In this document: piece after piece, positions 16,342-26,813 of the stretch
Numbering within the stretch: the first letter of the stretch is position 1
How the letters are laid out: each line of letters starts with the position of its first letter
Source of the DNA: Planctomycetota bacterium
GTDB taxonomy: Bacteria; Planctomycetota; SZUA-567; H5-PLA8
NCBI GenBank assembly: GCA_015075375.1
Contig: JABTUM010000001.1
Span: 1,917,201 to 1,981,200, forward strand
Length of the DNA stretch: 64,000 bases
Direction of reading: 5' to 3'
Made by a program: the position numbers and the translations under genes
The notes under the pieces: model-generated
The model's input: only the letters and a program-made list of their open reading frames with translations
Told to the model about the DNA's origin: nothing
The model's database searches: none

Positions 16342-17949
16342 TTACCAAGCCACCTGGAAGTTGACGACCAGGTTGTTGTTGCGGACTTCGCGGAGCTGGC
16401 GCTCGTTGATCTGATCTTCGCCGGCTTCGAGGACCCAGTTGTAGTTGACCTGGATCTTCGCGTTGTGGTCCTTGATGTAGTAGTTGATGCCGGCCGTGAA
16501 GACCTGCGTCTTGAAGACATCCAGTTCGCGGTCCGGATTGTCCATATCCTGGAAGAACAAGTTATCCATCACGTCGTAGCGGAACGTGAACTCCATCGGC
16601 TTCAGGATGTGCGCGCCCCACCCGTCGAGGTCGTCGGCCCAGATGCTATCGGACATCTTGTAGCCCGTGGAGACGTACCAGCCGTCGATGTTGAACTCGG
16701 CGGGCGACGCGATGCCGTTGGCGAACGCGGTGCTGCTGGCGACTTCGCCGTTGGGGGCGAAGCGGTCGCGGTACTGACCCCACTCGCCGCGAATCCACCA
16801 GCCGGATACCGGGCTCTCTTCGCCGGCCTTCCAGCTCAAGTAGGCGTACTGCAGGCTATGAACGGTGTTCGTGCGGCGCAGGCCGTCGACCGGACCGCCG
16901 GCATGGGAGCCGGTCAGGTTTTCCGCATCGCGCCCGCCGCTTTCGCCGCCGATGCCGTACATGATGCTGTAGCCCAGTTCGATGCTGCCCCAAGTCTCGT
17001 TGTTCCAGAGCGGGCGGATCAGGATCGAGGCCACCCAGTCCTTGTTGTCGTTGTCGTCGCCGCGGTTGGCATGCGCCTGGAAAGCCGTGCCCGCGCCGTT
17101 GAACGCACCGACCCAGTACTGCAGGCGGTCGTCCCACCAGAAGCCGTGAATCTGGCTGCCCAGGTCGCGGTTGTTGGCAAGCTGCGTGATCATCGCGCGT
17201 TCGACGAAATCGAGCTGGCCCGAATCGCGGACGCCTTCTTCGCCCAAGTGGCGGCGGAACTGACCGGTCGTCATGTCGTGGTGCGGCAGGATGCCGTGCA
17301 CATTAATGTAAGCGTCCTGCAGCGTGAAGTTCGGGCTGCCCGCGCCGCTCTGCACGACGGCGTTGTTGAAGTTACCGTTCGCGGCTCCGGTCGGACCCAC
17401 GCCCGCGTTGTAGAACGCCGTGCCGTCGCCGGCCTTCACCTGGCTCTGGTTCTGCGGCAGGTTCGGGAAGGACGAGGCTTCGCGGGAGTTGTCGAACTGA
17501 ACGTAAGCCGTCACGTTCTCGTGGACATCCATCGTGAAGCGCAACTGCGCGCGGCGCACGCGGAAGCCGTCGTTGTCGCTCACTTCGTTGGAGCCGAAGC
17601 CGGCCGGCGTAGCGCCGCCCGAAGCGTCCGGATCGACCCAGCCGCGCTGGTCGTTCTGGATGCTGTAGTACCACACCTGCACCAGGCCGCCGATCTTCAG
17701 GTTGCCTTGGCGGGTGATGACGGATTCGTTCGGACCGAAGCCGCCCTCGCCGTACTTGTCGCCGACGGTCGCGGCAGCCTGACCCACCGGACCGCTACCG
17801 ACCGGCCGCTGCGTCTCGATCTGCTCGCGAAGCTTCCTCAGGTCGTCCTTGAGCTTCTGGAATTCCTCTTTGGAGGCCGCTTGTACCGACGGCGCACAAA
17901 GGCCCGCCAAAACGCCGAGGCTGAGCACCCAAACGATGGCACGCTTCAT
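16342..17949 (-). CDS. OprO/OprP-type outer-membrane porin
   Basis: 535 residues. A signal peptide ([24 protein letters not shown]) is followed by a short coiled coil ([17 protein letters not shown]) of the kind that trimerises periplasmic porin extensions. A long beta-barrel follows with alternating aromatic strands ([36 protein letters not shown]-like) and a C-terminal aromatic residue (NFQVAW) needed for BAM recognition. OprO/P porins pass phosphate or polyphosphate; selectivity here is untested. GGAGGGGGC lies eight bases before the ATG. A Pho-box-like direct repeat lies about 235 bp upstream. Confidence 0.88.
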   Translation of the reverse strand: MKRAIVWVLSLGVLAGLCAPSVQAASKEEFQKLKDDLRKLREQIETQRPVGSGPVGQAAATVGDKYGEGGFGPNESVITRQGNLKIGGLVQVWYYSIQNDQRGWVDPDASGGATPAGFGSNEVSDNDGFRVRRAQLRFTMDVHENVTAYVQFDNSREASSFPNLPQNQSQVKAGDGTAFYNAGVGPTGAANGNFNNAVVQSGAGSPNFTLQDAYINVHGILPHHDMTTGQFRRHLGEEGVRDSGQLDFVERAMITQLANNRDLGSQIHGFWWDDRLQYWVGAFNGAGTAFQAHANRGDDNDNKDWVASILIRPLWNNETWGSIELGYSIMYGIGGESGGRDAENLTGSHAGGPVDGLRRTNTVHSLQYAYLSWKAGEESPVSGWWIRGEWGQYRDRFAPNGEVASSTAFANGIASPAEFNIDGWYVSTGYKMSDSIWADDLDGWGAHILKPMEFTFRYDVMDNLFFQDMDNPDRELDVFKTQVFTAGINYYIKDHNAKIQVNYNWVLEAGEDQINERQLREVRNNNLVVNFQVAW

Positions 17950-18182
17950 GTACGTTTGCCCCCTCCGGTCAACGCATGCTGAGATGCGTCTACGCTTATC
18001 TACGTTTCAGAATCCGCTGCGCAACCGCGCTCAGACCCTGGTCCTGCTCTGGTGCAACCTTGATTGGACGCCGAATGGTAGCGTCCCCCCGCTTGGCTGT
18101 CCATACCAAAAGGGCTTCAATCGAGGCCCAATGATATTTTTTAGCGTTTCGCAACCCAGTCAGCCCCATCGGGATCGGCTAT

Positions 18183-18200
18183 CCTTCACCCAACCTTCAC
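18183..18200 (-). promoter_or_regulatory. Pho-box-like direct repeat upstream of the porin
   Basis: On the minus strand GTGAAGG-TTGG-GTGAAGG is a pair of identical 7-mers with a 4-base spacer, the geometry of PhoB sites. The sequence itself differs from the enteric consensus. It lies in the 288-bp region upstream of the OprP-like gene, which otherwise shows no recognised feature. Confidence 0.4.
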
Positions 18201-18237
18201 GAAATCAACCCTTTATACGAAGCGTGGTAAAACCCAT

Positions 18238-20754
18238 TCATTTACCGAAAATGGTTGGAAATTGAGCACTCGCACCCGCCGGATTCGCAATAATTTCGCT
18301 CGCCAGGCCCAAGCGGAGGGTCGCCGGACGCTCACAAGCGCGCTCGTTGCACGCCTGCACATCCACCTCCAAGATCAGCTCCAAGGGGCCTTCCGTCGGC
18401 GGCGCGATCCATTCCAAGGTTGCGCGCAGGAGCACTTCGCCGCTGTAGACCTGGAGCGTGTCGCCCCAGCCCAGTTTGGCGTCTACCTTTAGCTGCTGCG
18501 CTTCGGGGTAGCTCACCTCTACCAACTTGGCGCCGGCGGGCGCTTCGAGCCGCAGCTTGGTGGGCGAGAGGTTCGCCGGATTGGGTTGCGCGGCCTGGAT
18601 GTGCCATCCTTGATCCACCTGAAGCTTTACGGCGATAGGGAGGCGCTTGCCCACGGGCCACTTGTCGAAGCCCGTGAAGAGCGCGGCCAGGACCGGCCCG
18701 GCTTGCGCGGTGCGGCGGAGCGCCGGTTTTTGAGCGGCCTCAAAGGTGCCGCCCGCGGCCAGATACTGCTCCAAAGCCAGCAGCAGCGACTCGGCGGCGA
18801 AGGGACGTTCGTCAATCAGACCCGCAAAAGCGGCGAGCACCTTGCCCGCGCGCGCCAGGTAATGGGCTTCGCCGGTAACCACACTCATGCGTACGAGCAC
18901 CTGCGCGGCGTAGCCGTTGCCCGAGGGCGTGGCGTTGTCGGACGGATTCTTCATGCGCACGAGCAGTTCTTCGTGGTCGTCGGCCACGAAAAAGTACCCG
19001 CCGCCTTGGTCATCCCAGAAGTGCTTATCGAGGAGTTCGACGAGCGAGCGGGCTTCGTTCAGCCAGCGCCCTTCGCCGGTGGTCTCGTGGAGATCCAGGC
19101 ACGCGCGGGCGAGGTAGGCGTGATCGTCGAGGTAGGCCGGAAGCTTGGCCTGCCCGCGGTTGTAGGTGGCCAGCCAGCGGCCTTCGGGGGTCTTGAGCTT
19201 CGCAAGGAGCCCTTCGGCGGCGCATACGGCGGCCTGCGTGTAGCGTTCTTCTTTAAGGAAGCGCCCGCCACGGGCAAAGGCGCCGATGGCGAGCGCGTTC
19301 CAACTCGTCAGGACCTTATCGTCCAGTCCCGGCCAGACGCGCTTGACGCGGGCCTCGAGGAGCGTGCGCTTCCAGGCGTCGACCTGCGCGCGCAGTTGGG
19401 CCTCCGGCACGCCAAGGCGCTTGGCGGCGGCCGCGAGCGGTTCGAGCAGGTGCGGGATGTTCAGGCCCGTGGGCTGGCCGGTGGCTTCTTCCTGGCAGTT
19501 CCCGCCGGGCCGGGTCTGATAAAGCGCCGAGAAGCGCGCGGCATCGGCGCCCAAGAGCGTCTCGAGTTCGCGCTGGTCCCAGAGGTAAAACTTGCCTTCC
19601 TCACCTTCGCTGTCGGCGTCGTAGGCGGAGTAGAAGAGCCCTTCGGGAGAGTGGAGTTCGCGCAGGAGCCATTCGAAGATGCCGCGGGCGGTGCGGGCGT
19701 AGTCTTCGTCGCCGAAGACCGCGGCGGCGCGGCTGTAGTTCGCGGCGAGCTGGGCGTTGTCGTAGAGCATCTTCTCGAAGTGCGGGAGGAACCAATGGGG
19801 GTCGGTGGCGTAACGGTGGAAGCCGCCGCCGATGTGGTCGTGGATCCCGCCGAGCTGCATCTTGTCGAGGGTCAGAACGGCCATCTCGCGTGCGTGGGGT
19901 ACGCCGGCCTTGCGCGCTTCGAGGTCGATGAGCAGTTCGAGAAGCGGATGCGGCGGAAACTTCATGCGCGCCTGGAGCCCGCCTTCGCGCGCGTCGAAGT
20001 GCTCATGCAGGAGCGCGACGCCGCGGCGGGCGGTCTCCGCGCCGAGCGGGCGCTGGGTGCGGCTGAAATCGGACTGTGCTTCCTCGCGCAGCAGCGCGGC
20101 GACCTTGGCGCTGACTTCATCCACCTGCGCGCGCTGCTTCGTCCAGGCCTCGTGCAAGCGGCCCATGAGCTGCAGGAACGCATCGCGCGGAAAGTACGTA
20201 CCGCCGAAGAACGGGACTCCGTCGGGGCGCATCACCACCGACATGGGCCAGCCGCCGCGGCCTTGGGTCAGATGGACGTAACGCATGTAGATGTCGTCCA
20301 CGTCGGGACGCTCTTCGCGGTCCACCTTCACGCAGACGTAGCGTTCGTTCAGCAGCGCCGCGACTTCGTCGCGCTCGAAGCATTCGCGCTCCATCACATG
20401 GCACCAATGGCAGGCGCTGTATCCGACGGAAAGGAAGATGGGCTTGTCTTCGGCGCGCGCCTTGGCGAAGGCCTCCGGGCCCCAAGGGTACCAGTCCACG
20501 GGGTTGTGCGCGTGCTGGAGCAGATACGGGCTGGTCTCGTGCGCGAGCCGATTGGCGGGACGATCCTTGGGCGCGGCGTGGGACACAGGCGGCTCCTTCG
20601 TAGAGGCAACGGACGCTTCGGGCGGCCGTACGGGGTGCTCGGTCGGAAGCCGAGCGGCGGTGATCAGAAGCACACTCACGAGGGCCAACGCCCCGACGGC
20701 AGCGGTCAGACCGGCCTGGAGCGCCAGCGTGGCAGGGTCGGTCCGAGAGCTCAT
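18238..20754 (-). CDS. YyaL/SSP411-type thioredoxin-domain protein with DsbD-like C-terminus
   Basis: 838 residues. One N-terminal membrane helix (about 15-33) is followed by the DUF255 thioredoxin domain with [29 protein letters not shown] sequence and CxxC in [10 protein letters not shown] long alpha/alpha-barrel region like N-acylglucosamine epimerases comes next. The last 130 residues ([23 protein letters not shown] ... [10 protein letters not shown]) resemble the N-terminal electron-acceptor domain of DsbD. The YyaL/SSP411 family is widespread but its reaction is unproven. A DsbD-like tail suggests thiol-disulfide exchange in the periplasm. No neighbour is close enough to form an operon. 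Confidence 0.88.
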   Translation of the reverse strand: MSSRTDPATLALQAGLTAAVGALALVSVLLITAARLPTEHPVRPPEASVASTKEPPVSHAAPKDRPANRLAHETSPYLLQHAHNPVDWYPWGPEAFAKARAEDKPIFLSVGYSACHWCHVMERECFERDEVAALLNERYVCVKVDREERPDVDDIYMRYVHLTQGRGGWPMSVVMRPDGVPFFGGTYFPRDAFLQLMGRLHEAWTKQRAQVDEVSAKVAALLREEAQSDFSRTQRPLGAETARRGVALLHEHFDAREGGLQARMKFPPHPLLELLIDLEARKAGVPHAREMAVLTLDKMQLGGIHDHIGGGFHRYATDPHWFLPHFEKMLYDNAQLAANYSRAAAVFGDEDYARTARGIFEWLLRELHSPEGLFYSAYDADSEGEEGKFYLWDQRELETLLGADAARFSALYQTRPGGNCQEEATGQPTGLNIPHLLEPLAAAAKRLGVPEAQLRAQVDAWKRTLLEARVKRVWPGLDDKVLTSWNALAIGAFARGGRFLKEERYTQAAVCAAEGLLAKLKTPEGRWLATYNRGQAKLPAYLDDHAYLARACLDLHETTGEGRWLNEARSLVELLDKHFWDDQGGGYFFVADDHEELLVRMKNPSDNATPSGNGYAAQVLVRMSVVTGEAHYLARAGKVLAAFAGLIDERPFAAESLLLALEQYLAAGGTFEAAQKPALRRTAQAGPVLAALFTGFDKWPVGKRLPIAVKLQVDQGWHIQAAQPNPANLSPTKLRLEAPAGAKLVEVSYPEAQQLKVDAKLGWGDTLQVYSGEVLLRATLEWIAPPTEGPLELILEVDVQACNERACERPATLRLGLASEIIANPAGASAQFPTIFGK

Positions 20755-21086
20755 GCACGTGTGTCCAAAGGAACGTCCACATCAGGCTTGGGCATCTTCT
20801 CAGACTGAGCTTGGGTTTACAATATGGCTTCGTTGAGTCCTGTATAACACTCAAGCTGTTAATTAGGTCTATATATGGTTCTTTTCGCATGCGTACATAT
20901 CAATTTAAATTGTTATTATTAAACGCTTTATATCATCGTAAGGTCGCGCGAATTAAGACTCAAAATTCCGCCAGATCACATTGTGCTTTTAATTGACATG
21001 GCCTATTATTTGGTTAAGCACGGGCGGGAAGAGGGGCCGCTTGGAGCCCCCGTGAGCAATAAGGAGTCGAAGGAGCACGCCCCGCC
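20755..21086. other. AT-rich intergenic region between divergent genes
   Basis: 332 bp, of which roughly 20815-21015 is markedly AT-rich. It includes a 12-bp perfect palindrome CAATTTAAATTG (20901-20912) and TTGACA at 20993-20998 on +, for which no convincing -10 is visible. No tRNA, small ORF with a ribosome site or known RNA motif was seen. It presumably carries the promoters of the flanking divergent genes; the base composition could also mark a transferred segment. Confidence 0.5.
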
Positions 21087-21815
21087 ATGCGAACGCGAAC
21101 GTTTCAGATCGGAGAACGAGTCATTTTGCGCCGGCGCCGCAAGCGCGTGGGCGCCAGGGTGACTCAAGTGGACCGTTGGATGCGCCGGGTCGTCACCGAC
21201 CTGGGCGAGCGGCGGTTGGTGCATGCGCGGGCGCTGGGCTATCCCGACAACGAAATCTTCCTGATGCTCGAAGCGCGGCTGGACCGGAGCTTGCGGTCGT
21301 CGCGGGGGCAGGGTTCGTTCATTCAGGAACTGCTCGCCGGCTACGACGCTCGGTTGCTCTACGAGCGCGTGCATACGCGCGAGGACCTGCGCCGCTTCTT
21401 GCGACACGAGGGGCGGCTGCCGAACGTGCGCATGATTCACTTCTGCGGACACGGGCACCGGGAAGGCACCTTCTCGCTGACCTTCGAAGATATCCGGCTG
21501 GAAGAGAACTTCGATCTCTTCGAGGGCCTGGCGGGCAAGGTGGTGCTCTTCAGCAGTTGCGAGATCGGCAGCCTGAGCGAGACGCTGCAGCGGTTGGTGG
21601 ACGCGACGGGGCTGGCGGCGGTGATCGCGTATCGCACCGAGGTGCAGGATACGTACGCCAACTTGGCGGACGCGATGATCTACGACCGGCTGCTGTCGTC
21701 GGGGGCCACGCCGCGGCAAATCGTGAAGCACGTCAACGCGGCGCTAAAGGCGCTGGGGGCGCGTCCGCTGCGCCGTTCGCGGGTGCGGGAACCGGTGCTG
21801 CGCTGCTTCGACTAA
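21087..21815 (+). CDS. caspase/CHAT-like cysteine-peptidase-fold protein
   Basis: 242 residues, no signal peptide. The first 50 residues are very Arg-rich (RVILRRRRKRVGARV). The remainder has the caspase-fold signature: a strand ending in a catalytic-type His (MIHFCGHGH, His122) and, 36 residues later, a strand ending in Cys (VVLFSSCEIGS, Cys158). These correspond to the HFACHG and LSACETG motifs of CHAT domains. The tail YDRLLSSGATPRQIVKHVNAAL also resembles CHAT C-termini. It could be a small stand-alone protease in stress or defence signalling. Substrate and partners are unknown; no TPR or effector neighbour is present. It stands alone beside an AT-rich interval. Confidence 0.6.
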   Translation: MRTRTFQIGERVILRRRRKRVGARVTQVDRWMRRVVTDLGERRLVHARALGYPDNEIFLMLEARLDRSLRSSRGQGSFIQELLAGYDARLLYERVHTREDLRRFLRHEGRLPNVRMIHFCGHGHREGTFSLTFEDIRLEENFDLFEGLAGKVVLFSSCEIGSLSETLQRLVDATGLAAVIAYRTEVQDTYANLADAMIYDRLLSSGATPRQIVKHVNAALKALGARPLRRSRVREPVLRCFD

Positions 21816-22046
21816 GCTTTGAGGATTCGAGGCCTTTCCGAACGTGGCCGAAGGCCCAACCCGGCCTGGCCGAAAAAGAGGTTCGCGGACTCGCATCTCC
21901 TCGGATCGTTCTGGTCCGAATCCATCCTGCCCGATTCGCCCCGCTCCAATGACCCGCGATCCTACCGTGCGAGCATCTGGCCCTTCCCGTCTCGCAGCGG
22001 TTTCGAGTATGTTTCCGGGCGCTTCGCAACCCCAGGAGGTTCGCTC

Positions 22047-22628
22047 ATGCCCGCCAAGAAGATCCTGCTGCTGGCCGGAGACTTCGTCGAAGACTACGAG
22101 ATCATGGTCCCGTTCCAGGCCTTGCTGGCGGTGGGGCATACCGTGCACGCCGTCTGCCCCGGCAAGCGCGCGGGCGAGACGGTCAAGACGGCCGTGCACG
22201 ACTTCGAAGGCGACCAGACGTACCTCGAACGCCCCGGCCACAACTTCACGCTCAACGCGAGCTTCGAAGAAATCCAGCCCGAAGCGTACGACGCGCTGCT
22301 GCTGCCCGGCGGGCGCGCGCCGGAGTACCTGCGCCTGAATCCCCGCGTGCGCGAGATCGTGAAGCATTTCGCCGATGCCGGCAAACCGATCGCGGCGATC
22401 TGCCATGCGCTGCAAATCCTGGCGGCCGCCGGCGTGCTGAAAGGGCGGCGCTGCACGGCGTACCCGGCGGTGGGCCCGGACGTCACGCTGGCGGGCGGCA
22501 CCTATATGGAAATTCCGATCGACGGCGCGTACACCGACGGGAACCTGGTGACCGCGCCGGCTTGGCCTGCGCATCCGGCGTGGCTGGCGGCGTTTCTGAA
22601 GGTGCTGGGGACGCGCATTTCGCTGTGA
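22047..22628 (+). CDS. DJ-1/PfpI-family protein
   Basis: 193 residues. It starts [18 protein letters not shown] with AGGAGG seven bases upstream, which rules out the longer frame from 21819. The nucleophile elbow is [13 protein letters not shown] with the conserved Cys, and [16 protein letters not shown] supplies the family's Gly-Gly turn. VEDYE carries the acidic residue that pairs with the Cys. Members act as glyoxalases/deglycases, chaperones or peptidases; sequence alone does not decide. It is a single-gene unit convergent with the C45 peptidase gene. Confidence 0.92.
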   Translation: MPAKKILLLAGDFVEDYEIMVPFQALLAVGHTVHAVCPGKRAGETVKTAVHDFEGDQTYLERPGHNFTLNASFEEIQPEAYDALLLPGGRAPEYLRLNPRVREIVKHFADAGKPIAAICHALQILAAAGVLKGRRCTAYPAVGPDVTLAGGTYMEIPIDGAYTDGNLVTAPAWPAHPAWLAAFLKVLGTRISL

Positions 22629-22644
22629 CGCGAACGACGCAGCG

Positions 22645-23715
22645 CTAATCGACCTGTTCGGTACGCCAGACTCCGCGATCGGGCTGCCCGCGGCAAGCGT
22701 GGAGCGTACGCGTCTGGGGGTTCATGATCACGCACGCGTTGGTGCTCACGTCGCCGGTCTCGTACCGGCACAGGCAGTTCGCTCCGCCGGTGCGGTCGGA
22801 AAGCATGCGCTTCAGGTCGGCGACGCCGACGGGGCCGGCATGCTGCGCCAGGAGTTCGGTCAACCGATTCTGGCGGAAGAGCGTGGAGGGCTGGTTCGGG
22901 TCGGGGTGTAGCGCGGCGATGGCGGCGTCGAGCGCGTGGTTGCAGTGCACGAAATCCCGAGCGCCGGGTTCGAATCGCGCCGCTTGGCGTGCGCTGCATT
23001 CCAAGCCCACGAAACGCCCGTCGGGCCCGCCGACGTAGTAGTAATGCGCGCCGGCGCGGGGCGCCGAAACGATCGCCTCGATGGCTTCGTCCGTGCTGGC
23101 CGCCCGGATCGCCCGGTGCAGGACAGTCAGATACTGCACACCCAGCCGGACATCGCGGGTTTGAATATTGGTGTTGCCGACGGCGATGCCCGCTTCGTTC
23201 ATGCCGATCAGGGTCAGACAACCGGTCAAGGTCACGGCCAGCGTCGCGGGTCCGCGGTCGGGCCGGCGCCGGACCAGCCGCACGAACGGCATGTTGTCGG
23301 TCTGCAGATCCCAGGTCTGTCCCAGCAGGAGTTTCCCGTTCTCGCCGCGCGCGGGGGCGACGGCGAAACTGCTGCAGCCCATACCGTCGGGCAGCGGTCC
23401 CCAAGCCAGTACGTCGCGCAAGTCGGTCAGGCCCATCAGCACGTAGGCTTGCTCGGGAGACACGCCCGCGCCGCGGGCGATGCCGCAAAATTCCTCGTAC
23501 CCTTCCGGGTCGTAACTTGCGGTGGCGGGGAGGCACTGGCGCGCGGTCTCAAGAATCCGCTCGCGGCTGAAGCTGCGCCCGCGCTCGGCGGCAAAACGCT
23601 GCGCCCAGCCGATGCGGATTTCGTACAGCGCGCGTGCCTCTTCGCGGCAGGCTTCGCCGAAGGATTCGCCCATGTGCCGGAGCGAGCCCGAAAGTTCAAT
23701 CCGTGGCAGATCCAT
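22645..23715 (-). CDS. C45-family (acyl-CoA:6-APA acyltransferase-like) peptidase/amidase
   Basis: 356 residues. The family pattern is visible: FGEACREEARALYE near the N-terminus, EEFCGIARGAGVSPEQAYVLMGLTD, then the autocatalytic nucleophile Cys in DGMGCSSFAV, GQTWDLQTDNMP, and ALTLTGCL-like then GMNEAGIAVGNTNI. Ntn hydrolases of this family are made as precursors that cleave before the Cys and then hydrolyse or transfer acyl-amide groups. There is no signal peptide. It lies 54 bp downstream of the TPR gene on the same strand, so co-transcription is possible. Confidence 0.9.
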   Translation of the reverse strand: MDLPRIELSGSLRHMGESFGEACREEARALYEIRIGWAQRFAAERGRSFSRERILETARQCLPATASYDPEGYEEFCGIARGAGVSPEQAYVLMGLTDLRDVLAWGPLPDGMGCSSFAVAPARGENGKLLLGQTWDLQTDNMPFVRLVRRRPDRGPATLAVTLTGCLTLIGMNEAGIAVGNTNIQTRDVRLGVQYLTVLHRAIRAASTDEAIEAIVSAPRAGAHYYYVGGPDGRFVGLECSARQAARFEPGARDFVHCNHALDAAIAALHPDPNQPSTLFRQNRLTELLAQHAGPVGVADLKRMLSDRTGGANCLCRYETGDVSTNACVIMNPQTRTLHACRGQPDRGVWRTEQVD

Positions 23716-23769
23716 AGCAAGAGGAGATGGTAATGCATGTCCGGGCGGCGGCCACGTCGCTTCGAGCGT

Positions 23770-25617
23770 TCAGCGCATCTCGACGGGGGCTTCGCCGATG
23801 TTGCCCAGGCGCAGGGCGGCTTCGAATTCCTTGAGGCGGCTCGCGTACTCTTTCCTGGCCTCGGCGGTGGTTTCGGCCGGCAGGAGGTCGATGGCCTTTT
23901 TCTGCGTATCCACCGCTTCCTTGAGGCTCCCCGAACGGAAGAGCGCCAAGGCGTAGGTATCGAGAATCGCGGGATTCTTGTGGGCGCTCAGTTCGGCGGC
24001 CTTGCGCGCGGGGTCCAGAGCGCCGCGCGGATCGCGCAACGCCTCGTCCTTGCAGGTGAGCAGTTCCCAGGCGTAGCCGTTGGCGGCTTCGGCGTTATCC
24101 GGAGCGGCCTGATACCAACGGCGCATGTAATTGATCTTCTTGGGGTAGTCGGGGATCCGTTCGGCGGCCTGGGCCATGGCATGGTAGACGCCCTTGGCGG
24201 CCAGTTCGGCATCGCGTTCGACCGCCTGCTCGAAATCCGCAATCGCCTCGGTCCAGCGTTTCTGGGACAGCCGGAACTGGGCGCGCTGCATGAACTGCTC
24301 CGCAGTCTGCGGATCCGCGTTCTCGAACTGCTTACCGGCGCGCAGGAGAACCGTGCGCTGCACTTCGGAGTCGATGGAAGCGCCCATCTCGGGTCGGTCG
24401 GACATGAGGCTGACGGCCCGTTCCCGCGCTTGCTTGAATTCCGCATCGCGTCCCAGTCCGCCCAGGATCACGGCCTTGACGGCCCAGGCGTTGCCGAAAT
24501 CGGGGCTGCGTTGGAGCGCGACCTCGACGTCCTTCAAGCCGCCTTCCAGGTCGCCTTGCATGCGCTTGATGTTGGCCATGTTGGAGCGGACGACGTGATT
24601 CTGCGAGTCGAGCTTGAGCGCGCGGTCGTAGAAGGCCAGCGCCTCGTCCGGCGCATTGCGTTTTTCGGCGGCAAGGGCCTTGGAAACCAGTTGCTCCAAC
24701 GTGAAGCGCTCGGCGGCGGGCCGCACGGCGGTGGGAGTGGCATCGTGCTTGGAGGCGGTCTGCGGCGCTTGGGACGCGGGCGGTTCGGTGAGGCGCTGGA
24801 GCATCACGCGCGCGCGCGCCGCTTCGAAACTCGAACCGTGCTTGTCGAGGTACTCGCGGGCCAGCGCGATGCGCTCGTCTTTCCGGTCGTCGCCCAGTTC
24901 TTTCCAGCGCGTTTCGAAGGCGTCGAACGCAGCCTTCTCTGCGTCCAAGGCGTGCGACGCAGGCGCGCCCGGCGCAGCGTTCGCGGCCGGAGCGCCACCG
25001 CCTCCGAAGCGTTCGCCCTTGGGTTCGGCCGCTTTCGCGGCATCGACCGGCCTAGAGGGCGGGGCGAATGCCGTTTCGGTGGCCGAGGTTGCGGGTTCGG
25101 AGGACTGGAGTCGCGCGACCGGCGGGGCCGAATTTCCCCGGCCGCCCATGAAAAACCATCCGCCCCCCACCAAGGCCGCCAGTCCGCCTGCTATCAACAC
25201 GGCCATGGCGACCGGGGTCTGGCGCAGCGAGCCTTCGGCCGGGGTGCCGGGGCGCATATTCCGCCCGGTGCTGAGCCGCCCGGCGGGACGGCGGCCGGAG
25301 ATCCGGCCGGAACCCGGGACGGGTACGATGCCGGTTTCGTGAATCGGACCGGACTGTTTTTTGGCGGGCCGCAAGGCGGTGCTGGACGGCCGCGCCTGAA
25401 TGCCGGATGCCGGCAGGTGCGGCGTGGGGCCCGGAAGTTCTTCTTTAAGTACTTCGCGCGCTTGATCTTCGGTGAGCGCATCGGTCTCTAGGGTCAGCAC
25501 GCTGCCGGCGCAGGCTTCGCAGTACATCCCACGCATTTTCTTGTCGCGGGCTTGGCCGCTGGCCAAGTCGTTTTCGGTGACGCGCTTGCCGCAGGTTTCG
25601 CAAAAGTAAAACTTCAT
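23770..25617 (-). CDS. zinc-finger, membrane-anchored TPR protein
   Basis: 615 residues. The N-terminus has two CxxC pairs (FCETCG and YCEACAG) forming a zinc ribbon. A Pro/Arg/Gly-rich linker follows, then one membrane helix at about 137-158 (VAMAVLIAGGLAALVGGGWFFMGG). The long outside region has tetratricopeptide repeats (DEALAFYDRALKLDSQNHVVRSNMANIKRMQGDLEGG, QRWTEAIADFEQAVERDAELAAKG-like). The cytoplasmic ribbon may sense or bind a partner while the TPR part assembles envelope proteins; this is inference from architecture. Similar layouts are common in Planctomycetota. It may be co-transcribed with the C45 gene. Confidence 0.85.
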   Translation of the reverse strand: MKFYFCETCGKRVTENDLASGQARDKKMRGMYCEACAGSVLTLETDALTEDQAREVLKEELPGPTPHLPASGIQARPSSTALRPAKKQSGPIHETGIVPVPGSGRISGRRPAGRLSTGRNMRPGTPAEGSLRQTPVAMAVLIAGGLAALVGGGWFFMGGRGNSAPPVARLQSSEPATSATETAFAPPSRPVDAAKAAEPKGERFGGGGAPAANAAPGAPASHALDAEKAAFDAFETRWKELGDDRKDERIALAREYLDKHGSSFEAARARVMLQRLTEPPASQAPQTASKHDATPTAVRPAAERFTLEQLVSKALAAEKRNAPDEALAFYDRALKLDSQNHVVRSNMANIKRMQGDLEGGLKDVEVALQRSPDFGNAWAVKAVILGGLGRDAEFKQARERAVSLMSDRPEMGASIDSEVQRTVLLRAGKQFENADPQTAEQFMQRAQFRLSQKRWTEAIADFEQAVERDAELAAKGVYHAMAQAAERIPDYPKKINYMRRWYQAAPDNAEAANGYAWELLTCKDEALRDPRGALDPARKAAELSAHKNPAILDTYALALFRSGSLKEAVDTQKKAIDLLPAETTAEARKEYASRLKEFEAALRLGNIGEAPVEMR

Positions 25618-25748
25618 AGGCCCGATCCCACCCGGATACAGTCTACCCTATTCTTGTGTGAACTGATCCTAGCACGCGTTATACGATTCTGGGCTGAAGG
25701 CAGGACGCCGATACCTGCCCTGGTGCTGCACCAACCCCCTTTGGAGAT

Positions 25749-26813
25749 TTGGAACTGCCTCCCGAATCGTCCCGCACGACTCCGGTCCTGCTCCTGCACG
25801 GCTGGCTGGGAGGCGCGCACACCTTCGCCGCATTGCCCACCTTGCTCAATTCTATTGAGCACGTGGTGCTTCCCAGCTTCCTGCCCTACCCGACGCAGGG
25901 CCGACGGATCACGTTAGAGCAACTGGCGGACCGGCTGGAGCAGACGCTTCGGGCGGAGGCGGCGTGGAACGGTGCACCTCTCACGGTGCTTGCGCACAGC
26001 ATGGGGACGCTGGTGGCGCGGGTCTGGATGCGCCGCCACTACCTCGACCGCCGCCTTGCGCCACCGGTGCGCCTGCTGATCGAATGCGGCGCTCCGCGGC
26101 ACGGCGTGTACCTCAAGCGCGCCGCGCGTGCAATGGTGCGCTGGGGGCTGGTCCCCGGCGCGGGGCTGGCTCAGGCGATGCTCGCTCCGCAGCCCTGGCT
26201 CTGGGACCTGGCGTGGACCGAGCGCGCGCACGAAGCGCTGCTCCCGCCTGTGTATGCCCTGACGAGCGTGCTGCGGCGTTCGAACTGGCTGGCTCCGATC
26301 GTCGGCGGCCGCGAGAGCGACGGGATCGTACCGCTGTCGTGCAGCCAGCCGAATCCGTGGTTCGCGCGGCCCGGCGCGCCGGCCGGCCGGTTGCGCGAAC
26401 GACCCTTCCGGGTGCTCCCCGATTACGCGCACAGTTCGCACCGCGGGCTCTTGCAGCACCTGCAAGCCGACCGTTCGGGGCGTCCGATTCCGCCGGACGA
26501 TCCGGTCTGGGCGCTGCTGCGTGCGGCGCTGCGCGGCGAAGCCTGGGGCGAGGTTCCCGAGCACGCGCCGGAAGCCCATGCGAAGCACGCGCTCTGGATC
26601 GTCCGGCACGGCGCGGAAGATCTGCGCCTGGAGGCAGGCCGAATCTGGGCGCCGAAAGGCCGGCATCCGAGCGGTTTGGCGCTCTTTGCGGTTCCGGTGG
26701 CCGCCGGGACGGAAGCGGTACTGCGCGGGGGCGGGAAAGCGTGGTCGGCGGCGGAGTTGGGCTTGACGGACGCGTGGCGAGCGGGCGCGGTGGCTTATGT
26801 GGACTTGGCGTGA
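25749..26813 (+). CDS. alpha/beta-hydrolase (lipase/PGAP1-like)
   Basis: 354 residues. The oxyanion-hole motif LLLHGWLGG is followed by the nucleophile elbow LAHSMGTLVARVW with Ser, a likely acid in GGRESDGIVPLSC, and His in LPDYAHSSHRGLLQ. The order and spacing fit lipases/esterases acting on acyl esters. No signal peptide is seen. The start is uncertain: TTG at 25749 has GGAG only two bases before it, and no ATG lies in frame at the N-terminus. The C-terminal 100 residues (from about 255) form an extra domain of unknown role. Confidence 0.82.
   Translation: MELPPESSRTTPVLLLHGWLGGAHTFAALPTLLNSIEHVVLPSFLPYPTQGRRITLEQLADRLEQTLRAEAAWNGAPLTVLAHSMGTLVARVWMRRHYLDRRLAPPVRLLIECGAPRHGVYLKRAARAMVRWGLVPGAGLAQAMLAPQPWLWDLAWTERAHEALLPPVYALTSVLRRSNWLAPIVGGRESDGIVPLSCSQPNPWFARPGAPAGRLRERPFRVLPDYAHSSHRGLLQHLQADRSGRPIPPDDPVWALLRAALRGEAWGEVPEHAPEAHAKHALWIVRHGAEDLRLEAGRIWAPKGRHPSGLALFAVPVAAGTEAVLRGGGKAWSAAELGLTDAWRAGAVAYVDLA

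Noticed and set aside
18586..20808. 740-residue plus-strand ORF opposite the SSP411 gene
   Set aside because: It shows no domain signal, while the minus strand has clear family motifs.
23737..25491. 584-residue plus-strand ORF opposite the TPR gene
   Set aside because: It lacks a ribosome site and any protein pattern; the opposite strand carries a zinc ribbon, a membrane helix and TPRs.
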